From Caldilineaceae bacterium (GTDB lineage Bacteria > Chloroflexota > Anaerolineae > Caldilineales > Caldilineaceae): 64,000 nt of DNA. The translations under genes were made by a program, and so were the position numbers. The notes under the pieces are model-generated. The model was not told the DNA's origin. It ran no database searches and worked only from the letters and a program-made list of their open reading frames with translations. Shown here piece by piece: positions 36,338 through 45,148 of this stretch (positions are counted from its first letter, which is position 1; each line of letters opens with the position of its first letter). Location: positions 1,687,022 to 1,751,021 of the forward strand of contig OY282376.1 in NCBI GenBank assembly GCA_958295845.1, written 5' to 3'.

Positions 36338-37603
36338 ATGGACAAAATCCCTCTCGCAATCGTCGGTTGCGGTGGAATGGGCCATCGCCATCTCTACGGC
36401 TTGGCCGAACTGCATAACGCCGGGCTCTCCCCATTTGAGTTGGTTGGCGCCTGTGACCCCGTTCGAGCCAACGCCGAATCCTTGGCGGACGACGCCGAAG
36501 AGCGCTTGGGCACCCGCCCGCAGGTCGTTGAAAGCTTAGAGGAGCTGGAAGCACTCGGTGTGGTTGCCGTGGACATCACGACCACGCCCCGCCACCATCA
36601 CACTGTCGCCGAGGAAGCAATTGCGCGCGGCTGGCATGCCATGATCGAAAAACCGGTCGGCCTCACTGTACGCGCCAGCAATCGTATACAACGGGCTGCT
36701 GAGCGCAGCGGCAGCATAGTCAGCGTAGCTGAAAACTACCGCCGCGATCCTATGAACCGGCTTGGCAAAGCACTGTTGGACGCAGGTGTAATTGGCTCGC
36801 CTCGGCTGATGATACACAACACGATGGGCGGTGGCAGCCACATGACTATCACTGTATGGCGGCATCAGAAAAACCAGAGCGGGGTCCTGTTGGATGTGGG
36901 TGTCCATTTCTCTGACATTCTTGAGTTCTTCCTCGGCCCGGTTCGTACTGTCTACGCAATATCGCGGCTGCACGAACCGATCCGGTACAACCCTGCCGCC
37001 GGCCCGTCAGGTCGTTCCACAAGCAACCCTTCCGGTGTATACGCCAGATGGCAGCAGGAGATGCCTGCGCAGTTTGAGGCCACCGCTGAAGACGCCTCCT
37101 ACGCCACGCTGCTCTTTGAGAATGGCGCAGTCGCCCAATACATCGAGGATCACGCCGCCCACGGTCAGGGTGTCTGGACGAGGCAGATCCACGGCTCTGC
37201 CGGTTCGCTTGAGCTGCCCTCGGACCGCTCCGGCCAGCTCATAACACTACACAAGGACGGCGAATCGATCTGCGACGAAAGCCTTCTCGACCTGGTGCCG
37301 GACTTCCACCTTGAGCCGATGACCGCTGCACTCTTCGGCGGCGACCGCCTCTGGGGCTACAACTTTCCTTTCCAGGAAACCGATCGCAAACTGCTCGCCG
37401 TCGAGTATGGCGAACTCGGTCTGGCAATAGAGGACGGCGGCAGCATCGAAGTCGACGCCGCCCAGGGCGCGCGTTCCGTAGCGCTCACCTACGCCATGTT
37501 GGAATCCAATGTGGCGGGCCGCGCACTGACTATGGATGAGGTGCTGTCGGAGAAGGTCGACGCTTACCAGTTGGAGATAGACGAAGAGCTGGGGCTGGTG
37601 TAG
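36338..37603 (+). CDS. Gfo/Idh/MocA-family oxidoreductase
   Basis: A 421-residue NAD(P)-dependent sugar or sugar-acid oxidoreductase. The N-terminal Rossmann motif is IVGCGGMGHRH (7-17), the cofactor-side signature is MIEKPVGLT (about 105-113), and a C-terminal alpha/beta domain follows. The member is longer than typical (330-390). AAAAGGA lies before the ATG. It faces the ABC importer at 37936-41405 tail to tail, and may process the imported compound. A strong terminator follows at 37676. Confidence 0.85.
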   Translation: MDKIPLAIVGCGGMGHRHLYGLAELHNAGLSPFELVGACDPVRANAESLADDAEERLGTRPQVVESLEELEALGVVAVDITTTPRHHHTVAEEAIARGWHAMIEKPVGLTVRASNRIQRAAERSGSIVSVAENYRRDPMNRLGKALLDAGVIGSPRLMIHNTMGGGSHMTITVWRHQKNQSGVLLDVGVHFSDILEFFLGPVRTVYAISRLHEPIRYNPAAGPSGRSTSNPSGVYARWQQEMPAQFEATAEDASYATLLFENGAVAQYIEDHAAHGQGVWTRQIHGSAGSLELPSDRSGQLITLHKDGESICDESLLDLVPDFHLEPMTAALFGGDRLWGYNFPFQETDRKLLAVEYGELGLAIEDGGSIEVDAAQGARSVALTYAMLESNVAGRALTMDEVLSEKVDAYQLEIDEELGLV

Positions 37604-37935
37604 AGGACTTTTCTTCCACCCAAGGCACCGAATCTACAAATTATCGTTGTACTTGGTAGCTGCTATTGATCGACCCGGCCAGCCCAAGATCGATGGGCTG
37701 GCCGTTGTATTTTTTTGAGAGGAAATGCGGTTTTAGCGCTGAACGAAGTAACCTATCAGGAACTCGCCGATATGTTGCATGAAACGATTGTGTACAAGCC
37801 GCAAAAGAATTCCACCGCCACCCAGTCTCGCTGACCCGAGCAAACGCTCGCGGACTAGGGCATCCCCGGCGACGGACTCTTTGACAAATTCAGACCAGCC
37901 GTCTGTACAAAAGGTGCTGACTTGGGATCCAGTAG
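37604..37935. other. Convergent intergenic region
   Basis: Contains the terminator at 37676-37716 and otherwise no recognisable gene, repeat or RNA. Confidence 0.5.
37676..37716 (+). terminator. Rho-independent terminator
   Basis: CGGCCAGCCC and GGGCTGGCCG form a perfect 10-bp stem with a 9-base loop. TTGTATTTTTTT follows on the plus strand. It ends the Gfo/Idh/MocA transcript. Confidence 0.85.
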
Positions 37936-38877
37936 CTAGAACTTGATGGCCCCTTCGGTCAACCCCCTCATGAACCACTTCTGCATCAACGCGTAAATGA
38001 TCATGACCGGCAGAGCGCTGAACAGGAGCATCGTCGCGTCGGCGGCTTCGCCAGCGAACTGATTGCGGAAGCGAGGCGAGAGCGCTGACTCGTAGCTGGT
38101 GGCCAGCACCTTTTTGATGCCCACCGAAATGGTCAACTGCGCGTCTCGGTCGATCATCGTATACGTGATGATGTAGTCGCTCCAGACTCCGACAAAAGAA
38201 AGAGTTCCGATGATGACCATCGCGCTGGTTGCCAGAGGCAGGGCAATGCTCCAGAAGGTCTGCCACCAGTTCGCGCCGTCAATGAAAGCCGACTCTTCTA
38301 CCTCCTGTGGAATCGCAAGAAAGGCCTGACGCATTATAAAGATGGCGGCAGGCAGGCCGGCCGCGAAGAGAAGGATCAGGCCGAGAAGACTGTTTCTCAG
38401 CTTAAGAAAGGTCATTAGCTCGTATAGGGCCATCAGACCTCCGGCCCTGGGAACGAACATCGACACGATGATTGCGATAAAAATAAAATCCCGGCCCCAA
38501 AAGCGCATCCGCGCGAACGCGTATCCGGCCAGTGCCGAACAGAACACCTGGATGATCGTCACGCCTGCGGCAAGGATAAAACTGTTTCTCATGTAAATGG
38601 GCAACAGCTGGATCGCTTCAAACATGTACAGATAATTCACCAGACTGAAGCTGCTGGGGATCAAAGCTGCCGAATTTGTCGAAAACTCAAGCCTGTCCTT
38701 GAATGACGTAGAGATGATCCAAATCAGCGGCAACAAGACGATGAAGGTGACGAGGGCCAGGAGTACGTGCGAAAAGAAGTCCGTCTGCCGCAGCCACGTC
38801 TGCAGCCTGAACACCAGGCTCTCAGCCTCCCTCTCCTCTTGCCTGCTAATCCCGCTTACCTCGGTCTCAGTCGCCAT
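37936..38877 (-). CDS. ABC sugar transporter permease (MalG/UgpE type)
   Basis: A 313-residue CUT1 inner-membrane permease with six transmembrane segments (first at about 36-58). The EAA cytoplasmic loop reads EESAFIDGANWWQTFWSIALP, the site that docks the ATPase. It is the last gene of the operon binding protein - permease - permease. No ATPase gene is present. Substrate probably an oligosaccharide, polyol or sugar acid. Confidence 0.9.
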   Translation of the reverse strand: MATETEVSGISRQEEREAESLVFRLQTWLRQTDFFSHVLLALVTFIVLLPLIWIISTSFKDRLEFSTNSAALIPSSFSLVNYLYMFEAIQLLPIYMRNSFILAAGVTIIQVFCSALAGYAFARMRFWGRDFIFIAIIVSMFVPRAGGLMALYELMTFLKLRNSLLGLILLFAAGLPAAIFIMRQAFLAIPQEVEESAFIDGANWWQTFWSIALPLATSAMVIIGTLSFVGVWSDYIITYTMIDRDAQLTISVGIKKVLATSYESALSPRFRNQFAGEAADATMLLFSALPVMIIYALMQKWFMRGLTEGAIKF

Positions 38878-38956
38878 AATTCCTTCCTTTACACTAAAGA
38901 CCTACCTCTGCACTGAGCGTGGACTTCACAAATGAAAACCACGCTCTGAGAACCTC

Positions 38957-39910
38957 TTAGTCCTGTCTCGACCAGCGAAAGATTAGTCCCGCTATCAGTG
39001 CACTGATCAGACCGATGACCAGGCTGATCGCCGCGGCATACCCCAGCCGCAAATCACCCACCTCGAAGGCCTGCTGATAGAGATAAAGGCCAAGCGTCCG
39101 CGTGGAGTTGGCCGGCCCTCCGTTGTTGAGAATTAACATAGGCTCAACGACGCCGAAAAGCGGAAGATTGAGCACGACGATCAGAGCGAAGGTCGGCTTC
39201 AGCAGCGGGGCGGTCAAATAGAGAAACTGATGCCAACCGTTCGCCCCGTCGAGAGACGCTGCCTCATACATTTCGCTGCCGATATTGTAGATCCCAATCA
39301 GGAACAGGAGAGTTGGAAAACCGAAAATCATCCAAATATGGGCTGCGCCTATCGAAGGTAAGGCCAGATCTCGATCGCCTAGCCAGTTAGGAGGATTCTC
39401 GATTCCCCAGCCCCGCAAAACAGTGTTAATGAATCCAAACTGAAAACCGTACATCTCGCCGAACATCAGAAAGATTACTGCCACGGGCAGCACGGCAGGA
39501 AGATAGACGACCCAGCGGTAGAAAGCGGCCCCCCTTTTGACTTTGGAAATCAGCACCGCCAGGACCAAAGCGATCAGAATCATGGCGGGGGCGACAAATA
39601 CCAGATACTTCAGTGAGACCGCAGCGGCATCCATCGCACGCCGGTCTCCTACCATCTTGATAAAGTTGCTGAAGCCATTGAAGTCCCAGCGCGTATCCGG
39701 ATAGACAAAGCGATAATCGGTAAACGCCATGGCAATGCCGCGAAAGATCGGCCAAACGTTAAAGGTCAGGTAGAGAGCCATGGCCGGCGCAATGAACAGG
39801 TAGCCCAATAGGTTGTTCCTCCTGAAGGAAACCTGCTGACCACTTGTCTGTCGATATCTGCGAATGGCGGCGAACAGGCCGCCGCCCCCACTGTCCGATT
39901 GTGCTGTCAT
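38957..39910 (-). CDS. ABC sugar transporter permease (MalF/UgpA type)
   Basis: A 317-residue CUT1 permease. The EAA loop is MYEAASLDGANGWHQFLYLT (about 222-241), with six membrane helices and a soluble N-terminal tail of about 30 residues. It forms a heterodimer with the product of 37936-38877. The gene follows the binding-protein gene, from which it is separated by a strong stem-loop. Confidence 0.9.
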   Translation of the reverse strand: MTAQSDSGGGGLFAAIRRYRQTSGQQVSFRRNNLLGYLFIAPAMALYLTFNVWPIFRGIAMAFTDYRFVYPDTRWDFNGFSNFIKMVGDRRAMDAAAVSLKYLVFVAPAMILIALVLAVLISKVKRGAAFYRWVVYLPAVLPVAVIFLMFGEMYGFQFGFINTVLRGWGIENPPNWLGDRDLALPSIGAAHIWMIFGFPTLLFLIGIYNIGSEMYEAASLDGANGWHQFLYLTAPLLKPTFALIVVLNLPLFGVVEPMLILNNGGPANSTRTLGLYLYQQAFEVGDLRLGYAAAISLVIGLISALIAGLIFRWSRQD

Positions 39911-39943
39911 CGAAGACTCCTGGAAATACGGGCGGGGAACGAA

Positions 39944-39975
39944 TCAGCGGCAGCCCCTCTGCTGGCTGCCGCTGA
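39944..39975 (-). promoter_or_regulatory. Intercistronic stem-loop between binding protein and permease
   Basis: TCAGCGGCAGCC and GGCTGCCGCTGA form a perfect 12-bp stem with an 8-base loop. It lies after the binding-protein stop and before the permease start, with no T-tract on the minus strand. It probably stabilises the upstream mRNA or lowers permease expression, like the element between malE and malF. Confidence 0.6.
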
Positions 39976-39992
39976 CTGCCTACTGGCCAGAG

Positions 39993-41405
39993 TTAGGCCA
40001 TCATCATTCGATCGTAGTGGCCGGATTCCTTCAGCTCGTCGAGGTCTATCTGAATGCCTTCCATCGCGACTTCAACGACCTCTTCAGCCGTGACACTCTG
40101 GGTCGCGTCGCGCAACCGCTGCATCTCGGGGCCGATATTGCTGTTCTGGAGTCCGAAGAACAGGTTGGACGGGAACCAGACCGAATTGCGCACCAACTCA
40201 ATGCCTTCAAGTTGCCACTGCTGCACCGGGTCGTCCTGGACAAATTCGTCGTACGTGTACTGGTAGCAGGGCTTGGCAGCAACTTCTGTGATCTGCTTGC
40301 CCGTGGCCTTGTTCTCCGGACCAAACCACCAGAGGGTGAAGTCAACCGCGCCTTGCGGGTTGGCAGCCTTGTTCAACAGTGCGGTGGAGTTGATCCAGAA
40401 TGGAGTGCCTGCCTTTGTGCCGGCAACTTCAGGATCCTCTCGGAAGAAGTTAATCCCGGTCGTAGCCATCTCCTGTCCGAATGTCTGCTGGGCCATTGTG
40501 CCGTGGACGTCGAACGAGGTCAGCAGCGCCGTACCGCCCTTTAGCCAGTTGCCGAAGTTTTCGCCAGTTGCCGACGCCATCAGGCCGTCTTCAACCATTT
40601 CCCGAATCCACGTCAGAGAGGCAAGGCTCGCCTCGCCGGAGAGGTCAATCAGACCGTCGTCGTTTATCGGCGTCTCGGTTGCCCCCCAAATCATGGCATA
40701 CAGATCGCAAAGAGGCGTGCAAGAAGCATCGTAAGGGGTCAGGTCCGGGCTTGTCTCCGCGATCTTTTCGGCCGCTTCCCGAACCGCGTCCCAGGTCATC
40801 GGCTGGCTGTCAAAACCGGCCTTCTCCATCGGCTCCCAGAACCACCCCAATGCCACACTACCGACATTGCCCGGGATGCCATACTGGCTCCCCTCGATCT
40901 TGTGAACCTCGAAAATCGAAGGAATGATCCCCGGCACGACCTCGTCTGAGCCCGGAATCGACGATGCTTCGATATACTCGTCCATCGACTGAATCAAGCC
41001 TCGACTGTGCCACCTGGGAGCGTCCCATGGAAAGACGACGACCGCGTAGGCGTCCCAGATTAGATCGCCGGCCGCCTGGGCAGCCTGAATCTTCGTGTCC
41101 GGACTGCCGGCCGGTTCCTCGATGGCAACCTGCGCCTCAAATTCATCGTTCCAGCGCTCCACGGCATCATCCGCTGCGTAAGCGCTGCGGATGTCGGAGC
41201 GGATCAGCATTGTGATTCCCTGGGCTTCGGCCATGGCCTCTTCCGCTTCTCCGCTGTCCCCGCCGCTATCCGGGGCCGGCGCGGCGCAGGCCGCTACCAC
41301 AGAGGCCAGCGTGAGCCCCCCCGTTGCGCGCAAAAACTGCCTTCGGCTAAGCTGGCCAGTCGCCAATCCTTTTGTTACTTCGCGATTGAGTTTCTGTTCC
41401 GTCAT
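39993..41405 (-). CDS. ABC transporter substrate-binding lipoprotein (CUT1), Tat signal
   Basis: A 470-residue extracellular solute-binding protein (SBP_bac_1 family). The Tat signal is SRRQFLRATGG (20-30), then a hydrophobic stretch and a lipobox ending at Cys40, followed by a Gly/Ser/Glu linker. The mature part has the two-lobed pattern with YGIPGNVGSVALGWFWE and WLKGGTALLTSFDVHG. It delivers substrate to the two permeases encoded downstream. First gene of its operon, with a promoter and palindromic operator at 41552-41591. GGAGCAAG lies before the start. Confidence 0.9.
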   Translation of the reverse strand: MTEQKLNREVTKGLATGQLSRRQFLRATGGLTLASVVAACAAPAPDSGGDSGEAEEAMAEAQGITMLIRSDIRSAYAADDAVERWNDEFEAQVAIEEPAGSPDTKIQAAQAAGDLIWDAYAVVVFPWDAPRWHSRGLIQSMDEYIEASSIPGSDEVVPGIIPSIFEVHKIEGSQYGIPGNVGSVALGWFWEPMEKAGFDSQPMTWDAVREAAEKIAETSPDLTPYDASCTPLCDLYAMIWGATETPINDDGLIDLSGEASLASLTWIREMVEDGLMASATGENFGNWLKGGTALLTSFDVHGTMAQQTFGQEMATTGINFFREDPEVAGTKAGTPFWINSTALLNKAANPQGAVDFTLWWFGPENKATGKQITEVAAKPCYQYTYDEFVQDDPVQQWQLEGIELVRNSVWFPSNLFFGLQNSNIGPEMQRLRDATQSVTAEEVVEVAMEGIQIDLDELKESGHYDRMMMA

Positions 41406-41815
41406 TTCTTGCTCCTTTGGAAAATTGGATGGTATGGAAAAGGATCACACAAGCGTGTGACAGAAGGTGAGCTATCAATAGGGTTGTAGCCTGGAAGCAG
41501 CTTGCCGGGGGAACAAGAAGGAATTACAAGAGTCATTCATTGACCGAGTATCGTATAGCGCAAGAGACCTCTATTGTCAAGAATTCTTGACTCTGATTTC
41601 TCCAAAGTCCGGGCCACACACGGCCCAAACCCTCAATTCCTGTACGAAACTAGCTTGTCAAAGAACAGACTCGAGTCAAAGGGGGAATCATCTCCTTCCC
41701 GATGCAGTCCCTGTTCCCGGCTTAACGGGTTATGTGGAGTTCTGAAGGTGAAGCGCCGACCACATCGCAGCCGACCGGATGCCGTGTAATCCTTCCCGAC
41801 AGATGCGACAACTGT
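41406..41815. other. Intergenic region upstream of first ABC operon
   Basis: Holds the promoter and palindrome at 41552-41591 and short weak hairpins (for example GGGCC-ACACAC-GGCCC near 41609-41624). No gene was recognised. Confidence 0.5.
41552..41591 (-). promoter_or_regulatory. Promoter with overlapping 16-bp palindromic operator
   Basis: On the minus strand TTGACA (41575-41580), 17-base spacer, TATACG (41552-41557) precedes the binding-protein gene. GTCAAGAATTCTTGAC (41576-41591) is a perfect 16-bp palindrome that covers the -35 box, as expected for a repressor site. Confidence 0.6.
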
Positions 41816-42883
41816 CTACAAGGCCGGAACTACCTCATTCTTCAGCAGCTCCATCGAGCGCAGCCAGCGCGGCTTGTCGTCCCAGTCGTGACCGATAGCA
41901 AGCAAAGTGCCGAACCCGCCCGTCACGTCGCAAATTTCCTGCAGGCGACGAATGCACTCATCTGGGTCCCCGACGATTGCCAAGCGCCGCACCGCGTATT
42001 CCGCGGTAACCTCCTCGTCCGGCATCTCCGGATCCTCCTTCCACCCGTCTAAGCGGCCGGGTCCGATCAAATTGATCAGGTACTCGAAGGAGCGTCCGAA
42101 GGCGCTGTTGAGCGCAAAGTCAAACGCCTCCTCTTTCGTCTCCCCGACGAAGATGTTACGCGCCACGCGCCACTCTTTACGATCGGGCGCTTCCCGCCCG
42201 GCCTCCTTGGCGCCGGCGCTGAAGGTTTCCCAGTGCTGCGCCAAAGTTCCTACAGGGACCAGATTCGTGCTTACAGGAAGAAATCCCCGCTGCCCTGCCA
42301 TGCGCGCGGCCATCGAAGTGCCCTTCAGGATCGCCATCGCCACAGGCGGATGCGGCTTCTGGTAGGGCCGCAGGATCTCGCCCAAACCAATGTCCGGGCG
42401 GGTCTCATCGATATGGATATGCCAGTAGTCGCCCTTGAAGTCGAAAGGCGCGTCTGTCGTCCACAACTTCAACACCATGTTGATGCTCTCGACAGTCATC
42501 AGGCCCAGCGTCCGCGGGTCCGCTGGCAGGTCGAATAGGCTGAGGTCGGTGGGGATGCCGGTCTGGCCGAATCCGCACATCAGCCGGCCGCGTGATAGGT
42601 GGTCTAGCATCGACAGCCGGACCGCCACATTGACCGGGTGATGGAACGGCGCAATAGTCACGCCCGTGCCGAACTTGATCGTACTGGTGCGAGCCATCGC
42701 ATTGGCGATAAAGACGTCGTTCGAGGGCATCGGCTCCCATTTCACCGAGTGATGCTGGCCAATCCAGGCCTCGGAGTACCCTAGCGCCTCCGCCCGCACG
42801 ATCAACTCCATGTCCTCTTCAAGACCCTGCGTAAAGTCCTTATCGGGCGGGTGAACGGGCATCAGAAAATAGCCGAGTTCCAT
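41816..42883 (-). CDS. Luciferase-like flavin-dependent monooxygenase
   Basis: A 355-residue TIM-barrel enzyme of the bacterial luciferase-like family that uses reduced FMN or F420 and oxygen. Family segments include MELGYFLMPVHPPDKDF at the N terminus, EAWIGQHHSVKWEPMPSND, GTGVTIAPFHHPVNVAVRLSMLDHLSRGR and GFGQTG (lower barrel). It lies 72 bases downstream of a rhamnonate-dehydratase-like gene in the same direction as the second importer. It may therefore act on a product of that pathway; the reaction is unknown. Alternative: an F420-dependent oxidoreductase. Confidence 0.85.
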   Translation of the reverse strand: MELGYFLMPVHPPDKDFTQGLEEDMELIVRAEALGYSEAWIGQHHSVKWEPMPSNDVFIANAMARTSTIKFGTGVTIAPFHHPVNVAVRLSMLDHLSRGRLMCGFGQTGIPTDLSLFDLPADPRTLGLMTVESINMVLKLWTTDAPFDFKGDYWHIHIDETRPDIGLGEILRPYQKPHPPVAMAILKGTSMAARMAGQRGFLPVSTNLVPVGTLAQHWETFSAGAKEAGREAPDRKEWRVARNIFVGETKEEAFDFALNSAFGRSFEYLINLIGPGRLDGWKEDPEMPDEEVTAEYAVRRLAIVGDPDECIRRLQEICDVTGGFGTLLAIGHDWDDKPRWLRSMELLKNEVVPAL

Positions 42884-42955
42884 GACCTTGTCTCCAGTTT
42901 AGTGAAACGTTAGGGAGTGTATCTGCTCTCAAACGATAATCTTACTGGCCTCAGT

Positions 42956-44122
42956 TCAGACTGTGACCTGCTCCAGCCACGATTCGTCAATTTCAAGGCC
43001 AAATCCCGGGGCATCGCTCGGACGCACGTAACCGTCCTCGATCACCGCCGTACCGGGCAGCTTGACCATCTCCGCCAGTGGCACACCGGGAGCGGAGACG
43101 CTCTCTGAGCGCTCGCCCCATGTGACCGCCGGCATTGCCATGGAAAGATGCTGGCCGAAGGGGTAGTTCATCCCGCCGTGAGCGATGACGGAAATGTTAT
43201 TCGCCTGCGCCAAATGGCAGATCTTGGCCGCCGCGGTGATACCGCCGCACCACAGCACATCAGGCTGGAAGATGTCCACCAGCCGCTTGCCTGCAGCATG
43301 GGCGAAGGGCGCCAGATTGTACCAGTGTTCGCCGGTGGCTAGGGTCTGCCAGGGCAATCGCTGACGAATCGACTCGTAGCCCAGTAGATCTTCCGGCTGG
43401 ATATAGTCTTCCAGCCATTTGAGATTGTAGGGTCGCATCCGCTCGGCCACACGCACAGTATATTCTGGATCATATGCCGTCCAACCATCCAACATCAACT
43501 CCACGTCGTCGCCGATGGTTTCGCGCGTGCTTGCCACGAGTTCTTCCAGCCTGTTGAGACCCTCCAGCCCCTGTTCAGGTCCCCACGGGCTGAATAGCTT
43601 CGTGGCCTTGAAGCCCAGCTCCATGTACCATTCCTGGTCGAACCCCGATGCGTAGCAGAAGATCTTCTCCTTCTGCGGCCCTCCCAGCAGCTCGTACACC
43701 GGCAGTCCCAGCAATTTCCCTTTGAGGTCCCACAGAGCCACGTCGAGCGCGCTGATAGCGTAACTGGTCATGCTGGTAGGGCTGAAGGCAGTCGAGAGCC
43801 GCACCATCATGTCCCACAGTTTCTCAGTGGCCATGGCATTCTCACCAATCAGATTCGGGCCGAAATGTTCATTGATCAAGCCCGCCACGACCGGCCCGTA
43901 CAAGGAGATGCCGAACCCTTGCGTGCCATCCTCTGCTGTAACCAACACGGCCGGCCGCTTCCAAGGGGCCATCGAGACGTGCCCCTCACCGTTGGGAAAG
44001 CGGTCATAACGCGCCATCGGTCGGTTCATGTGAAAGGTGTCGGCCCGGCTTGGCGTGCGCGGCTTCGTCTGCGGCCGCGCCTCCGCCGCAATCTCAAATG
44101 CACGGATCTTTTTGATTTTCAT
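42956..44122 (-). CDS. Enolase-superfamily sugar-acid dehydratase (L-rhamnonate dehydratase-like)
   Basis: A 388-residue mandelate racemase/muconate lactonising-type enzyme. As I recall E. coli rhamnonate dehydratase, these blocks match it: SALDVALWDLKGKLLGLPVY, FCYASG, ELMLDGWTAYDPEYTVRVAE with the first metal Asp, PYNLKWLEDYIQPEDLLGYE with the Glu ligand, TGEHWY with the third Glu and its His, DIFQPDVLWCGG, and VIAHGG with the catalytic His. It would dehydrate an acid sugar to a 2-keto-3-deoxy acid. It follows the permease genes of the second importer by 62 bases, so import and dehydration are linked. The exact sugar acid is inferred, not proven. Confidence 0.8.
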   Translation of the reverse strand: MKIKKIRAFEIAAEARPQTKPRTPSRADTFHMNRPMARYDRFPNGEGHVSMAPWKRPAVLVTAEDGTQGFGISLYGPVVAGLINEHFGPNLIGENAMATEKLWDMMVRLSTAFSPTSMTSYAISALDVALWDLKGKLLGLPVYELLGGPQKEKIFCYASGFDQEWYMELGFKATKLFSPWGPEQGLEGLNRLEELVASTRETIGDDVELMLDGWTAYDPEYTVRVAERMRPYNLKWLEDYIQPEDLLGYESIRQRLPWQTLATGEHWYNLAPFAHAAGKRLVDIFQPDVLWCGGITAAAKICHLAQANNISVIAHGGMNYPFGQHLSMAMPAVTWGERSESVSAPGVPLAEMVKLPGTAVIEDGYVRPSDAPGFGLEIDESWLEQVTV

Positions 44123-44184
44123 TTGTGCCTCAGCTTATATGAAGGAAGGAACTGCAGGAAAACTCAAGAACGAGACGGTGGACG

Positions 44185-45129
44185 CTAACCCTTCATGTCC
44201 GTAACCGTGATCCCCTTCAAAAAGGCGTTCTGAGAGAAGAAAAACAAAATCAGGCAGGGGAGAATGATGATCAGCGCCGCGGCCATGTACAGATGCCACG
44301 GTGTTCCCCGATAGGCCACGCTGAAATTCGCCAGGAAAAGCGTCAACGTAAAGTTTTCCGGCGTCGAAAGAATGATTAGCGGGCCGAGGAAGTCGTTCCA
44401 AAAGAAAACGAAGGCGAACACAGCGACAGCCCCCAGCGCCGGCTTGGACAGCGGCAAGATGACTCGGATGAAGATATGCCACCGCGACGCGCCATCGAGA
44501 TAGGCCGCTTCGTCATACTCCCTGGGAATCGTCATGAAAAACTGACGCAGCAAAAAGATGTTCCATGCCGACCCAAACCAGTGCGGAATCATCAGGGGCC
44601 ACAACGTGTCCAGCCAGCCGAGCCTTTGCCAAATGATAAACTGAGGCACCATTACCACTGCGAATGGAATCATGAGCGTACTCAGGATCCCCAGGAAGAT
44701 GACGTTTTTGCCCGGGAACTCCAGCCGGGCGAATGCATAGGCCACCAGCGCACTGGAGAATATCGTCGAGACGACTCCATTCACGGATACGATCATCGTG
44801 TTGATCGCATACGTATAGACGGGCGGATCCGTCTCGTACTGCATCGTAAATGCTGTGATGAAATTCGACCACATTACCGGCTTGGGTATCCACGTGGGCG
44901 GTAACGTAAAGACCTGGTTGGAGGGCTTGAGAGCCGTGTTCAACATCCAATAGAATGGCAATAAGAACAGAAACGCCGCCAAAATGAGAAGCGCGTAAAT
45001 CACTAACAACCGCACAAGGCCGGTCTGGAATCGATTGCCCAGCAGGTGGGTACGCATTCTGCTGGGGCGTGTGTATCGCTCGCTGCCCAGACGTTCAGTT
45101 GTTGGAACTGTTTCGTTGCCAACTACCAT
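44185..45129 (-). CDS. ABC sugar transporter permease (MalG/UgpE type)
   Basis: A 314-residue CUT1 permease with six transmembrane segments. The EAA loop is EYDEAAYLDGASRWHIFIRV. The frame runs further upstream, but the ATG at 45129 (MVVGNETV) has GGGAG ten bases before it and lies 19 bases after the stop of the previous permease gene. That start is therefore preferred. Works with the product of 45149-46090. Confidence 0.88.
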   Translation of the reverse strand: MVVGNETVPTTERLGSERYTRPSRMRTHLLGNRFQTGLVRLLVIYALLILAAFLFLLPFYWMLNTALKPSNQVFTLPPTWIPKPVMWSNFITAFTMQYETDPPVYTYAINTMIVSVNGVVSTIFSSALVAYAFARLEFPGKNVIFLGILSTLMIPFAVVMVPQFIIWQRLGWLDTLWPLMIPHWFGSAWNIFLLRQFFMTIPREYDEAAYLDGASRWHIFIRVILPLSKPALGAVAVFAFVFFWNDFLGPLIILSTPENFTLTLFLANFSVAYRGTPWHLYMAAALIIILPCLILFFFSQNAFLKGITVTDMKG

Positions 45130-45148
45130 TATCACTTCTCCCGCTGGG

